NCBI GenBank assembly: GCA_903813345.2
Contig: CAIIXF020000001.1
Coordinates: 33,438,866 to 33,502,865 of the forward strand
Direction of reading: 5' to 3'
DNA length: 64,000 nt
Source of the DNA: Owenia fusiformis
Taxonomy: Eukaryota > Annelida > Polychaeta > Sabellida > Oweniidae
Numbering within the stretch: the first letter of the stretch is position 1; the number at the start of each line of letters is the position of its first letter. Below the pieces are notes generated by a model. That model saw only the letters and a program-made list of their open reading frames with translations. It had not been told where the DNA came from and made no database searches. The position numbers and the translations under genes are program-made. Of this stretch, positions 1 to 11,065 are shown piece by piece.

Positions 1-183
1 CTCGAAAAGTAGTGGAGCGATTTTGTTCATATTTGGTATGTGAATACTATAAGCATGGCACACTGTCTAATGACACTTTTGGTAGAAGGCGGCCATTTTG
101 AAAAATGTACTTTGTTTGTAAAAATGCCATCCATGGCTGTTCGATGGGATTCGCTACGCTTTGGCGTTGCTGTTGTTCTGGTT
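1..183 (+). mobile_element. HLE-A element, 3' terminal fragment
   Basis: Runs from inside a core repeat (GTAGTGGAGCGATTTTG) to the family's 3' end. The end shows GTTCGATGGGAT (subterminal inverted repeat), the hairpin GCTACGC-TTTG-GCGTTGC, and a final TTGTTCTGGTT. The same terminus recurs at 9991, 11065, 12293, 15050 and, diverged, at 54275 and 58043. Each is followed by different flanking DNA, which fixes the boundary. The 5' part lies off the window. Confidence 0.8.
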
Positions 184-810
184 AGAACATTCTCCCCAGA
201 CAATTGAGCAGTAATTAAATTCTGGTAATATGATTGTATTATAAATTGTGATGAGTGCTGCCTGTGAAACAAATGGTTTAAGCCTTCTTAAAATACCTAT
301 CTTACAAGAAATCTGTGAACAAAGCTTTTCAATATGTACTTTGAATGCTAATTTGTCATCCACAATAACACCTAAATATTTATAAGTTTCAACATTTTCA
401 ATTACATTATTTGATATTGTTATGGTATCTTCATCATTTCCATACTTTGAGGTATTTCCTATTTTCATTAATTTTGTTTTGCTATAGTTTAAATTCATCT
501 TATTACATTTCATCCATTCATCAATACAGTTAATATCATTTTGAAGTAGTGTATGTAGAGATGGTACATCATGAAGTTGACCTAGTTAAAGTAGTATCAT
601 CTGCAAACAGTCTGATGCAACCATCTTGACTGCATACCTTGGCTAAGTCATTAGTAAAGATTATGAAGAGCAAAGGTCCAATTGCTTCTTGCGAAGGTGT
701 ATCATCTAAAATAACAGTTTGTTACCTATTTTTATTTAAGTAATGTTGAAACCAAAGTAAACTTTTACTGCCTACACCATACAATTTTGTATTCAAGAAA
801 TATATATCAG
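184..810 (-). pseudogene. CR1/L2-like LINE reverse transcriptase fragment, frameshifted
   Basis: The minus strand encodes the later part of a non-LTR reverse transcriptase. Reading from 810 downwards, one frame gives the palm stretch GPLLFIIFTNDLAK and the intact catalytic box LFADDTTL. After a frameshift, a 105-codon stretch follows (about 500-184) with DEWMKCNKMNLNYSKTKL, the TYKYLGV thumb motif and LPEFNYCSIVWGECS. The usual GVPQGSILGP motif is damaged upstream. The frame stops at 184 because an HLE-A 3' terminus abuts it, so the C-terminus is missing or lies off the window. Dead copy; the clade is judged only from motif style. Confidence 0.75.
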
Positions 811-1030
811 TTTGACCTTTTTTCGTATGTTATTGATTTTACAATGAATGCGATATAATATTTGTTATTTTATTTAAAAAGCTTTAAAATATCAAAAACA
901 ATAGAACATTTTTACTCTCTTTAATTTTTTGTACTTAGGTAGGGTCTTCGGCTTCCATTTGACCATGATGAAATTCATGTTTCCTCTTAAATAACATGGA
1001 ATAAATATTTTAACACAGAAATGAATGGAT
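811..1030. other. AT-rich spacer, no gene seen
   Basis: A-T rich sequence with no sizeable reading frame, tRNA or recognisable repeat. Confidence 0.4.
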
Positions 1031-1320
1031 CAGCCTGTGAATATTTTTGAAACAAATGCGTGATATATACACATATTGTGTACCAAATGCGTGACATAAA
1101 CGGCAATCGCGTGCAAAGACCGAACGGAAAGCGTTCGCTTTTTTTTGCCATTCGGTATTTTATCGTGTCGGTATTTCACAAAAAAACGATTTTTAAAACT
1201 TTCAACAAAATGCTGTGATTAGCGTGATATTTGATCATACACGCTAAATTGATGCGTGATTTCTATTTTTCCAGCAAATGCATGACAATCACGCCTAATG
1301 CGTGAGGGTTGACAGGGCAG
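1031..1320 (+). mobile_element. Word-array element (GCGTGA type)
   Basis: Bounded by CAGCCTGTGAA on the left and GGTTGACAGGGCAG on the right, imperfect inverted ends of the CTGTCAAC class seen throughout the window. The body is made of variations on the words AATGCGTGAC and TCACGC. Related copies lie at 29228-29345, 34391-34695 and, in the other orientation, 45928-46018. No clear target duplication. Confidence 0.6.
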
Positions 1321-1350
1321 AAAAAGTGACCCACTTTAGCGGCACGTCCC

Positions 1351-1843
1351 CATACACACGCCTGTCAACTTGGGAACACCTAACATGAGTGACTTGCAAA
1401 TGTTGAACACCTTTGTTCAAATTTTGGACATCTTGGTCCAAATCTGAACACCTTGGCCACATTTTGAACACCTTGGTTTAAATTTTATTGCATACAATCA
1501 AAGTTTGGACACCTCAAATTTTTTGCTCTCGTTACGCTTGCGAACTGTCATCAGGGGGGAGGTAGGTACGAAATATTTCAAGCAAAATACATGACATATA
1601 CGGTATCCACGTGAAAATTCCGAACGAAATGCGTTCCTTTTTTTCGTCATTCGGTTTTGTGGTGTATTGCCGATCATTTTTGAAAATTTTTCAACAAGAA
1701 TATTTTTGCTGGACAATATTCAGGTAAAATGCGTATTAGCGTGACATACTCTGTCACGCAAAAAAAACTGGCGTGACTTCAAATTTTCCAGCAAATGTGT
1801 GACAAATACGCAAATTGCAGGACAGTTGGACGGCCTGCATACA
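1351..1843 (+). mobile_element. Word-array element with 6-bp TSD CATACA
   Basis: The element proper is 1357-1837, flanked by exact CATACA at 1351-1356 and 1838-1843. Its inverted ends are CACGCCTGTCAAC and the complement of GTTGGACGGCCTG. The left part repeats 'gAACACCTTGGTCCAAAT'-like words and the right part repeats GCGTGAC words. Fuller and partial copies are at 15405, 55323, 56110 and 59606. A 6-bp duplication with CAGnNCTGTCAAC ends would fit an hAT-related MITE, but no transposase is present. Confidence 0.75.
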
Positions 1844-2070
1844 GTATAGCCAATATGTGGTAAATCCTGGCCGCGGGCCTGCTAGTCACGTCTGAGACAT
1901 GGACTTGAGTGAATGTTTCTAACATATTTCCTAATAGGCCTACTTATATACGTGTTTACAATTATATGACTTATATGGAAATCCTTGTATGGAAATATTA
2001 TATAGTTTTGAAAGAAAATATGACTCGTGCGTGGTCTGAGATCGGCAAAAATAGCTTCTATAATATTTTC

Positions 2071-2146
2071 TTTTTGAACACCCTGTTGGTAGAAGGTGAA
2101 GGTCGAAGGTGCAGGTCGAAGGTCGAAGGGTTTTTATAACATTCCT
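2071..2146 (-). mobile_element. Solo end of Mutator-like element
   Basis: Carries tandem GGTCGAAGGT words and ends GGGTTTTTATAACATTCC. It matches the right terminus at 47628-47698 closely and the inverted termini of the element at 57604-59137 more loosely. The partner end is not visible nearby. The remainder of 1844-2370 shows no gene. Confidence 0.6.
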
Positions 2147-2370
2147 TTATTTTACCCTCTGATTCCAAGGTATGAAAACTTTATACCTTGGCATCCAAGA
2201 TGATTGTCAAATTGTAATGCAAGAATTGAATAAATCATAAATGAAAATGCATGTCACTGTATCGATGCCAGTAGTCAGTTCCCAGTTTCACCACAAGGTG
2301 GCTAACTTGGGTCATATATAAATGACAGGTATAAGGGAAAGCTCCTCTAAAGTTCAATATTCAGTAGATT

Positions 2371-2787
2371 TAGGGGAGGCATCAAAAGTTCGATATCGGA
2401 TAGAAAACTAAATAAATCTAGTTAGGGGGGAGGGGGTTCAAACCCATTTCAGTTTGCTATCTGACAAATTTCAACATTTCAAATTTTTGGCAATTTCGAC
2501 TCAGAATGCCTTAGAATGGTTTAAAAATAACGATTTTACCTGATGTTTTCTTCGTCAAGATCATTCCAATAGATTCTATTCTATCAATAGTTGTTAAAAG
2601 CCGCAAATTACGATAGAAATTATCAAAAACTAAATCCTGTTTACCAATAATTTTTCAAATTCTCAAACCGGAAGTCAGCGATGAACTTTCATGGTATTTA
2701 TTTAGTTTTGGGGGGGAGGGGGGTCAGAGTCAAAACTAGATTTATTTAGTTTCCAATCCGACATCAAACTTTTGATGCTGCAAAATA
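2371..2787. mobile_element. MITE with ~50-bp terminal inverted repeats
   Basis: Left end 2371-2423 (GGCATCAAAAGTTCGAT... AAATAAATCTAGTT) is repeated inverted at 2734-2786 with few mismatches. TA dinucleotides occur at both outer edges, compatible with a TA target. The interior contains a G-rich run and CCGGAAGTCAGCGATGA. A half copy in opposite orientation occurs at 34253-34378. Confidence 0.7.
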
Positions 2788-3037
2788 AACGCCTAGTGGG
2801 CGTTTTTAGAGGAACTCTACAGAGTGTGAAATAAATACCATGCTATTATATCTAATGACAGAGTTATGTGGATGGGACAGAGGAAAAGTTCCAGTTTAGG
2901 CTTTGCTCATAGGGGTATCATCTCGGATTCACTGGTGGACACTATTGGAGAATGAGAGTCTATTGTAATTTCGAAATCATCTGTTGTCATTTCATTACTA
3001 ATTTGATATTCTCGTTCTATTGCAATTTCATTGGTAA
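2788..3037. other. Spacer, no gene seen
   Basis: Short AT-rich stretch between a MITE and HLE-A. No feature recognised. Confidence 0.3.
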
Positions 3038-3374
3038 TTATCCCATCGAACGAAGTTTGGAGGGATATAGGGAACGCCTCCGTCCATCCGTCTGTCCGTC
3101 CGTCCGTCCGTCCGGGCAATAACTCAAATACCGTTGGCCCGATTTTGTTCATATTTTGTACACATATACCCAATGGGGGTAGGAGTTCTGCTCGAAAACC
3201 AATTTTCAAAATGGTCGCTCATTTACAAATGGTGGCCATTTTAGTGGCGATTTTACAGTAATTTAGGTACTGCATATAAAACTGTAATAGCAATATGTTT
3301 TCAATGTAAAAAAATTATATAGGACATTGATTAAGCTAGAAATGTAAATACAGAAGAAATTCATGGCAGCCATC
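3038..3374 (+). mobile_element. HLE-A copy 2, 5' part
   Basis: Starts TTATCCCATCGAACGAAG. This is the 5' terminal motif, in which CGAAC-GAA-GTTTG (CGAAC-GAA-GTTCG in other copies) folds into a hairpin. A (GTCC/GTCT)n block and the GGGCAATAACTCAAATACC unit follow. The element is interrupted at 3375 by the LINE and resumes at 6851. Confidence 0.85.
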
Positions 3375-6300
3375 TTTTTTTTTTTTTTTTTATATTTAAA
3401 ATTTATTTTCATATCATTTTAAAATTTTACAATTACAATACAATGTTTCTTTTTTCAAGTTCTATTTTAAAATTATGTAACATATTATTATTTTGGTACA
3501 ATTTCAACTTTTGCTTGTGGATTGTCCACTTAGCAACAATTATTACTTGGTTAATATACTCTTTATCTTTACCTAAAATACCTTTAAAGATGGTTTGTTC
3601 ATTTAAAATTATTTCACAATTGTTTCTTATAAAGTCCCATATTGGGAGTACAAAATTGCATGTTATAAATCTGTGAGCTAAATCATCCTTATTTTCATTA
3701 CAAAAATTACAATTTGGCGTTTCCTTTATTTTCATTTTAAAAAGTTTATCATTTGTTATCACAATATTGTGTAAAAATTTCCATTGAAAAGTGACATTAT
3801 GTGCTAAGCACCAATGAAAGTATTTATCTACATCTGTATCATCCTTTAATAAACTGTTTGTTGGTTCTAAAAATAAATTCTGTATGTAACTAGAATAAAC
3901 TTGTTTTGTTGTAAGGATTTTGACACTAGCTGTCTCTCTTTTGTGCAGAGCTCCTCTTAAAATGTTATATTCTAATGTGCAATTAATAGCGGTTTTTGTA
4001 TTGAGATCATTTAAAGACAAAAGATTATTTTCATCATCAAAAATATCTTGAAAGTATAATATATCTTTTTTAACCAAACGTTCTAAAAGGATACATTTGT
4101 TCTTGTACTGAAAATCCTTATTCAGCCATACACTTTGAGCTACTTTATCAATTACTTTATATGCTGAGTTATTAAAAGAAATCCAAGATTTTAATACATC
4201 TTTGTAAAATTGTGGAACACTTTTGTGTATATACTTTTGAACATTGCTAAAGGTGTCACTTGCTTTTAAAAGTACATCATTTCCACATATTTTGTTAATA
4301 TAATGTTTGGGTAAAATGCTCCATGAATTATCATGTGTTTCCAGTAAATTCTGTGCCCATTTACACAATAAACTGTTGATTTTACTTTTTAGATCAACCA
4401 TTTTATAACCACCTTGTTCATATGAACCTATTAAAGTTGACCTTTTGACTTTATCTGGTTTACCATCCCAAATAAATTCATACATTGATTTTTCTAATTC
4501 TGCTATAACTTCACATGGGGTACATTTCACTGATGCTAAATATAATATTTTTGACAGTGCTGATGTTTTTATGATTGTGATCTTTCCATGTATTGTTAAT
4601 TTACGTTTTTTCCATTTTGTGAGTTGGTTTTTAAAATGATTAACTCTACTTTCCCATGACTTTAAATTTGCTTTTACAATATCAGTACAAAAATAAACAC
4701 CAAGAGCTTTTATTGGCTCTCTTGTCCATTGTATATCAGCTAACTTATAATTTCTGTTTTCTGGATTTTTTCCTATAAACATGGCTTCAGTCTTTTGTTT
4801 ATTTACTGCTAGGCCAGATAACTTTTCAAAATCTTTAAAAATATTCAAAACATTCTCAACTGATGAATCATTGCCAAGGAACAAAGTTGTATCATCAGCT
4901 AATTGAGCTATTTTGATTTCCTTGTTACCAGGCAACAATATTCCATTAACATCCTTATCTTGCCTAATTCGACAAGCAAGTATTTCAGCACATAAAATAT
5001 ACAAAAGTGAAGAAATGCTACAGCCCTGCCTTATTGAGCGTTCAAGGCCAAAATACTCTGTTTTTGATCCATTAGTATTTACAATACAACTTTGAATATT
5101 AGTATATAAAATTTTGATCCATTTTTTAAAGGATGGTCCGAAGTTACATTTCTCTAGTACTTGATGCATAAAATCCCAGTTTAAACTGTCATACGCAGAT
5201 AAAATGTCTACATAAACAATACTTGCATTCCTTAATTGCTTCTCATTTGCATAAAATATTACATCATCTATTTTTCTAATCACTTCACCAATGTGTCTAC
5301 CTTTGAGATATCCAACTTGATCTGAATGTACAATGAGATTTAAAACCTTTTTTAACCTAGTTGCTAAAGCATGTGCTATGATTTTATAATCTACACAGAG
5401 TAGACTTAATGGTCTCCAATTTTTTAAATAGAGAGGGTCACGATTCTTCTTTTGAATCAGAGATATCATGCCTCTTCTCTGAGAAATTGAAAGTTCACCT
5501 TCATTAAAGCTTTCCTCAACTGATTCTATGAAAAATAATTTGATATTATTCCAAAATTTACGATAAAACTCAGCAGGAAGTCCATCTCCACCTGGTGTGC
5601 GATTTAGTTTCATTTTTAGCATTGAGTTATGAAATTCTTTTTCTGCCAGCATTCCTTCACAAATATCACTTTTGTTCTTGCTAAGTTTAGGAAATTCAGC
5701 TCCTTTTAAAAAGGTTTCCATATCAGTTTGTGTAGGCCTTTCTTTATAAAGGCCTTTAAAATGCTGAGACTGTTCATGTAATATGTCCGCTAAATTGGTC
5801 AGTTTTTGATTTTGATTATTAATAAGTACTGAAATGTTTTTATTTGCTGCTTTGGCTTTTTCTAGCCCAATAAAATAAGATGTTGATCGTTCTCCTTCCT
5901 CGACCCACTTTTGACGTGATCGTATTTGATAACCTCTAGCTTTTTGTAAAAACATGTTATTAAGTTGAGTTTGTAAGGAGTCTCTATTCTGAATAAGTGT
6001 AGGCGTTTCTGATCCAGAATTAATTAGCTTATCATATTTTATGATTAAATTTTCCATTTCAGACTGCTCTCGTCTTTGATCAGCTGCTTTTAGTCTGGAG
6101 TGATCCTTTGCGATAGTTTTAATTTCATTTTTTATCTGTTCCCATTTAAGCCTTTTAGAGCCAACATTGAACTTGGCACTAGTTTCAATATTTTGTGTCA
6201 TATCATTAATCTTTTTCACAAAAATATCATCCTTTAACAGACTTACATTAAATTTCCAGTTTTCAAAATATTTTGCTGAATTGTTACTATCTTGGAATTC

Positions 6301-6850
6301 AAACATCCCTTTTACAGATTTATGGTCAGTTAAAACACTTGGAATTATATTACAATCTACACAAAACTGCAGTAAATCTGCTGTACAAAATATATAATCT
6401 AACCTACATTGCACAAAAGGTTTATTTTGTTTCCAGGTAAACTGCTGCTCTTTATCATGCTTCATACGCCATAAATCTGATAAATTAATGTTTTTTATTA
6501 TTAAATTGATTGCATCAGATCCTTTTCTGTTATCATTCGTAGTTTTTCCACCATATTTGTCTAACTTAGTGTTAACCAAAATATTAAAATCACCACCACA
6601 AAAACAGTTATTAAAAATATTATTTGCTATGAAAAAGTTATTGACTTCTTTAAAAAAGTTTATTTTGTCTTTTGTATTGTTGGGCCCATAAATATTGCAG
6701 ATGTTTAACAATTTTCCATTACACTGGCCTTGAATAAGTAACAGTCTTCCTTTATAGATGTCACTAGCTTGATTTAAAGTCAATATGTTTTGAATGTTAA
6801 AAGTACATGCTGGGTTAATTAAAATAGCTACTCCTCTACTGTCATTGGAT
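3375..6850 (-). mobile_element. L1/Tx1-type LINE, 5'-truncated, inserted in HLE-A
   Basis: A minus-strand retrotransposon copy. On the plus strand it begins with a 17-nt T run (3375-3391, the poly-A tail) and a 41-nt 3' region with an AATAAA signal at 3402-3407. It carries one long open frame and ends abruptly at about 6850 inside the endonuclease domain. HLE-A reads CAGCCATC on the left and TGAAAAATGGC on the right, exactly as in intact copies. The LINE therefore entered between these, with no obvious duplication beyond shared T residues. Confidence 0.9.
3433..6850 (-). CDS. LINE ORF2 protein: AP endonuclease and reverse transcriptase, N-terminally truncated
   Basis: An uninterrupted frame of about 1,140 codons. 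The frame runs upstream of the TTG at 6783 into SRGVAILINP, a typical L1/Tx1 endonuclease motif, so the true N-terminus has been lost by 5' truncation. Counting from 6783: GGDFN near residue 64, RLDYIF and TDHKSV (endonuclease, near 130-153), GGDGLPAEFY near 398, VDILSAYDSLNW near 526 (motif A), RQGCSISS near 586, and LADDTTLF near 629 (catalytic Asp pair intact). A Cys-rich CNFCNENKDDLAHRFITC lies near 1028. RQGCSISS departs from the usual RQGCPLSP. With no internal stop this is a young copy. It could make RT but lacks a full endonuclease and promoter. Confidence 0.9.
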
Positions 6851-7317
6851 TGAAAAATGGCTGCCTTTGCACGTCATTTTACGATTTTTGCTGTAACTTG
6901 AAAAGTATTGGAGCGATTTTGTTCATATTTGGTATGTGAATAATTTGAGCATGGCACAATGTCTAATTACATTTTTGGTAGTAGGCGGCCATTTTGAAAA
7001 ATGGCTGCCATTTTTACTTGTGTTGTTTTACATTTGTTACTATAACTCAAAAAGTAGTAGAGTGATTTTTTCATATTTTATATGTGAATACTATAAGCAT
7101 GGCATACTGTCTTATGACACTTTGGGTAGTAGGCCGCCATTTTGAAAAATGGCCATATTTTGTTCATATTTGGTATGTGAATACTTATGAACCTTGCACA
7201 CTGTCTCATGACACTTCACATAGTAGGTTGTCATTTTAAAAAATTGCTGTCATTTTTACATTTTTACTATAACTCAAAAAGTATTGGAGCGATTTTGTTC
7301 ATATTTGATATTTTATT
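6851..7317 (+). mobile_element. HLE-A copy 2, core repeats continued
   Basis: Resumes after the LINE with TGAAAAATGGCTGCC and three diverged core units (GATTTTGTTCATATTTGGTA... GGCGGCCATTTT). It is truncated at about 7317, where a CR1-like LINE tail begins. Confidence 0.8.
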
Positions 7318-7442
7318 AAGGTTTGGCCTCTATGTTTGATGGATTTTTGACCAAATACTGATTTAAAATTATTAGACCTGAGATCAAATTTGTTTCTTGT
7401 ATCTCTTTTATGGACTCTGCTATTTGCTATGAAATAATCATT
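7318..7442 (-). pseudogene. CR1-like LINE, C-terminal coding piece (downstream of HLE-A insertion)
   Basis: Encodes NDYFIANSRVHKRDTRN followed by FGQKSIKHRG, which matches the conserved CR1-type C-terminus (IHxYxTRN ... GxRSIKYRG). It is in the same frame as the RT fragment at 9992-10757. Removing HLE-A copy 3 joins PINMF to NDYFIANSR without a stop or frameshift, so the two pieces are one LINE split by a later insertion. Confidence 0.85.
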
Positions 7443-8144
7443 ATCCCATCGAACGAAGTTCGGAGGGATATAGGGAACGCCTCCGTCCGTCCGTCCGTCC
7501 GTCCGTCCGTCCGTCCGTCTGTCCGTCCGTCCGTCCGGGCAATAACTCAAATACCGTTGGCCCGATTTTGTTCATATTTTGTACACATATACCCTATGGG
7601 GGCAGAAGTTCTGCTCGAAAGCCAATTTTCAAAATGGCCGCTCATTTCAAAATGGCGGCCATTTTAGTGCCGATTTTACAGTAATTTAGGTGTAATATGT
7701 AAAACTGTAATAGCAATATGTTTTAAATGTAAAAAAATTATAAAGGACATTAATAATGCTACAAATGTAGATATTAAAGAAGCACATGGCAGCCATCTTG
7801 AAAAATGGCGGCCTTTACTCGTCATTTTACGATTTTTGCTATAACTCAAAAAATAGTGGAGCAATTTTGTTCATATTTGGTATGTGAATACTATAAGCAA
7901 TGCACACTGTCTAAAGACACTTTTGGTAGAAGGCGGCCATTTTCTAAAATGGCCGCCATTTTAACATATTTTACTATAACTCGAAAGGTAGTGGAGCGAT
8001 TTTGTTCATATTTGGTATGTGAATACTATAAGCATGGCACACTGTCCTACGACACTTTTGGTAGAAGGCGGCCATTTTGAAAAAAAATTGAAAAATGTCT
8101 GCCATTTTAACGTATTTTACTATAACTCGAAAAGTAGTGGAGCG

Positions 8145-9389
8145 ATTTTGTTCATAGTTTAGTTTAGTTTAGTTTTATTGTTATTTACAGTGGTAGGTTC
8201 AATACAATGCAATACAATACAATACAAAAGAAAAGTAATAAAAAGCAACCCAGCCCACTTGGGCTTATCAACCACTAATGTTAAAAATTACAATTAGATT
8301 CATAACAAACAATTTAAAAAAAAAATACTAGCATGAATTTCTTAGACATATACATGCAGTTAAATTCAATTTACATTATAAATGGCATTTCTTCTTTTAA
8401 AATAACAAAGTTTAACAAAATGAGCACCTTGCCTAGGCATTTTTTCAAATAAATACTGAAACTTTTGATCCGTAGTCGATTCTGTTTCTTCAAAAATTTG
8501 GTGATTTTGTAAATATGTTTTCCTTATTTCCTTATAAAATGTACAATTGAAAATAAAATGTTCCTCATCCTCAATGTTGCCAGATTTACATAAAGTACAT
8601 TTTCTATTTTCCAATTTTTCATTTCTAAATCTGCCTGTTTCAATTTCCAGTGGTAAAATTCCCATACGTAATTGTGCAATTAAAGATCGTTCCAACTTAG
8701 ATAAATTTAGCAATAAATATGACTCAGTTTTGTATGAGGTTTTGAATTTGACATATGTTCTTAATTTTGGTTTCTTGTGTACTAAATCATTCCAAGTTGT
8801 TTCATATGTAAGCAGTAGTTTCTTTTTGACTTTTTCTATATAACAATACTCTAAATTCTCAAAATTATCTTGACAATCACATCTATTTAAAATTTTTTGG
8901 AGCTCTTGACTCCATTTACTATTTACAGTTTTATCCCATTTAAATATTTGTTTGGTAATTCTATTATCTGGCATCATTATCATTCTATTAAAGGTTCGAA
9001 TAATCTCCAGATCTTTTTCAATTTCTAAGGGAGTCCAAGCAAAATCACCATGCAATGCATCAAGTGGTACAAATTTATGAACTCCAGCAAAATATCTTTG
9101 AGCTCTGTTAAATACATTATTGCAAACTGTTGAACAATCGTATGCTCCCCAAACACCTACTCCATAATGGAGAACAGGCAAAACACATACATTAAATAAT
9201 TTAGTGAATGTTTTTTATCCAAGATCCTTATTCCATTTACATTTGTTAATTAATGACCCAAGTGCTCTTCCAGCTGAGTCTGATAAGGTTCTTACAATTT
9301 CATCAAATTTACCATGTTGAGTAAATGTTATACCAAGATATGTATATTTATCTGTATATTCTACAAGGGCATTCCTAATTTTGTTCATA
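8145..9389 (-). mobile_element. LINE fragment with 12-bp TSD, nested in HLE-A
   Basis: The element proper is 8157-9377. The identical 12-mer ATTTTGTTCATA flanks it at 8145-8156 and 9378-9389 and occurs once in uninterrupted HLE-A cores, so it is a true duplication. The 3' end (plus-strand left) is a short (AAACT)n tail with an upstream CAATA microsatellite. Only the RT thumb and C-terminal region survive. Confidence 0.9.
8366..9370 (-). pseudogene. LINE reverse transcriptase thumb and C-terminal domain, one stop
   Basis: Reading from 9370: YTDKYTYLGITFTQHGKFDE (thumb motif), then an in-frame TAA within the DLG/KTFTKLFN segment (about 9216). An open 271-codon stretch follows from LPVLHYGVGVWGAYD to the natural stop at 8366. 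Near the end are LRMGILPLEIETGRF and CTLCKSGNIEDEEHFIFNC, the Cys/His motif common after the RT domain. The catalytic palm is absent because of 5' truncation. Clade uncertain. Confidence 0.85.
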
Positions 9390-9991
9390 TTTGGTATGTG
9401 AATACTTTAAGCATGGCACACTGTCTTATGACACTTTTGGTAGAAGGCGGCCATTTTGAAAAAAATTTTGAAAAATGGCCGCCATTTTAATGTATTTTAC
9501 TATAACTCGAAAAGTAGTAGAGTGATTTTGTTCATATTTGGTATGTGAATACTATAAGCATGGCACACTGTCTATTTCTAATGAAACTTTTGGTAGACAG
9601 TGGCCATTTTAAAAAATGGCCGCCATTTTAACGTATTTTACTATAACTCGAAAAGTAGTGGAGCGATTTTGTTCATATTTGATATGTGAATACTTTAAGC
9701 ATGGCACATTGTCTAATAAAACTTTGGGGAGTAGTCGGCCATTTTGAAAAATGGCCACCATTTTTATGTGTGTTATTTTACAAGTACGTGTGCGATTTTT
9801 CAAAAATTTTAGAGGTGGCTACTAAAAGCATATTATTTCTTCTGATGACAACTTGGCTAGTGAGCAACCATTTTGAAAATGGTGGCCTTTCTGGTGTGTT
9901 GTTTTATGATATTTGCTATTCGTTTGTAAAAATGCCAGCCATTTCTGTTCGATGGGATTCGCTACGCTTTGGCGTTGCCGTTGTTCTGGTT

Positions 9992-10757
9992 GAACATGTT
10001 GATAGGGAATTCCTTTGGTCTTTTGATACAATTAAATACAAACAAGGCATTGAGTTTATAAACTTTAAACACATCAATAAATCTATATTTCTTAAAGAGG
10101 GGTGCTGAGGGTGTATCTTTGGCACTATGTGATATCAGTCTCAGAAACTCTTTCTGTAGCTTTAAAATCATATCCATTAATCGTTTGGTTGCAGTTCCCC
10201 ATGCAAGAATACAATAATTTAAGTGACTATATATAAGCGAATAATAAATTGATTTTGACGATTCAAAATTTAATCGGTTGTGTACCTTAAACAAAACACC
10301 TAGTGTTTGTGAGATCTTCACAGTGACATGTTTGATATGACATGAGAGGTTATCATCGATTATTTCACCAAGGAAGTTAGTTTTGTTAATTCGTTCAATA
10401 CTTCTGCTCCGTATTTTTATCTTCAAAAGGTGAGATTCATTTTGAGTGAGTTTGCGATGTGAAAAAAACATAAATTTAGTTTTATTAATATTGAGCGAAA
10501 GTTTGTTCACCCTTAACCAGTCATCTAAAATGTCTAGATCATTGTAAATAAGATTAACTAATTCGTTTAAATTTTTACCAGAGACAAGTAAATTTATGTC
10601 ATTAGCAAAAATTATAAGCTTTAGAAAAGAAGTTGTTTTCACAATATCATTAATATAAATGAGGAATAATATTGGTCCTAGAATCGACCCTTGTGGTACT
10701 CCACATGATATTCGAATAGGATGTGATACACAATTGTCATACTCCGTCGATTGAGTT
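9992..10757 (-). pseudogene. CR1-like LINE reverse transcriptase palm and thumb (upstream of HLE-A insertion)
   Basis: Encodes CGVPQGSILGPILFLIYIND (palm motif), LDDWLRVNKLSLNINKTKFM, NFLGEIIDDNLS (thumb) and YKLNALFVFNCIKRPKEF. The catalytic box reads FANDINLL rather than FADDT. The first catalytic Asp is replaced by Asn, so the enzyme would be dead. The frame continues into the piece at 7318-7442 once HLE-A copy 3 is removed. The 5' side is cut at 10757 by a truncated HLE-A piece. Confidence 0.88.
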
Positions 10758-11065
10758 GATTGATATGTGAATACTCGTAAGGATTGCATACTGTCTTATG
10801 ACATTTTGGGTAGTAGGTGGCCATTTTAAAAAATGGCCAGCATTTACATGTATGTGTGTGCGATTTTTAAAAATTTTTACATGTGGCTTCTTAAAAGCAT
10901 ATTACTTCTGATGACAACTTGGCTAGTGGGCAACCATTTTGAAAATGGTGGTCTTTTTTTATGGATGTTATTTTACGATATTTGCTATATATTTTGTTTG
11001 TAAAAATGCCAGCCATTTCTGTTCGATGGGATTCGCTACACTTTGGCGTTACTGTTGTTGTGGTT
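10758..11065 (+). mobile_element. HLE-A 3' portion, truncated
   Basis: Begins mid-core (TATGTGAATACTCGTAAGG) and runs to the terminus CTGTTGTTGTGGTT at 11065. The 3' hairpin is damaged here (GCTACAC instead of GCTACGC). It abuts the 5' end of the next copy base to base. Confidence 0.8.

Larger units (their letters stand above)
7443..9991 (+). mobile_element. HLE-A copy 3, complete, with nested LINE
   Basis: Has both termini: ATCCCATCGAACGAAG at 7443 and the hairpin plus CTGGTT at 9991. The order is 5' hairpin, (GTCC)n block (7482-7537), unit GGGCAATAACTCAAATACC, a non-repeated spacer, and several 140-bp core units each with GGCGGCCATTTT and its complement. The 3' subterminal GTTCGATGGGAT, the inverse of the 5' start, and the 3' hairpin at 9961-9978 follow. 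A LINE (8157-9377) interrupts it. It lies inside a CR1-like LINE frame at a TT, with no other target duplication. Confidence 0.88.

Noticed and set aside
3031-3261. Open frames rich in Pro-Ser-Val-Arg across GTCC/GTCT blocks (also 7410-7667, 13788-14117, 48661-49050, 55225-55413)
   Set aside because: They are translations of the (GTCY)n tetranucleotide and the adjoining element sequence, and appear in whichever frame lacks stops.
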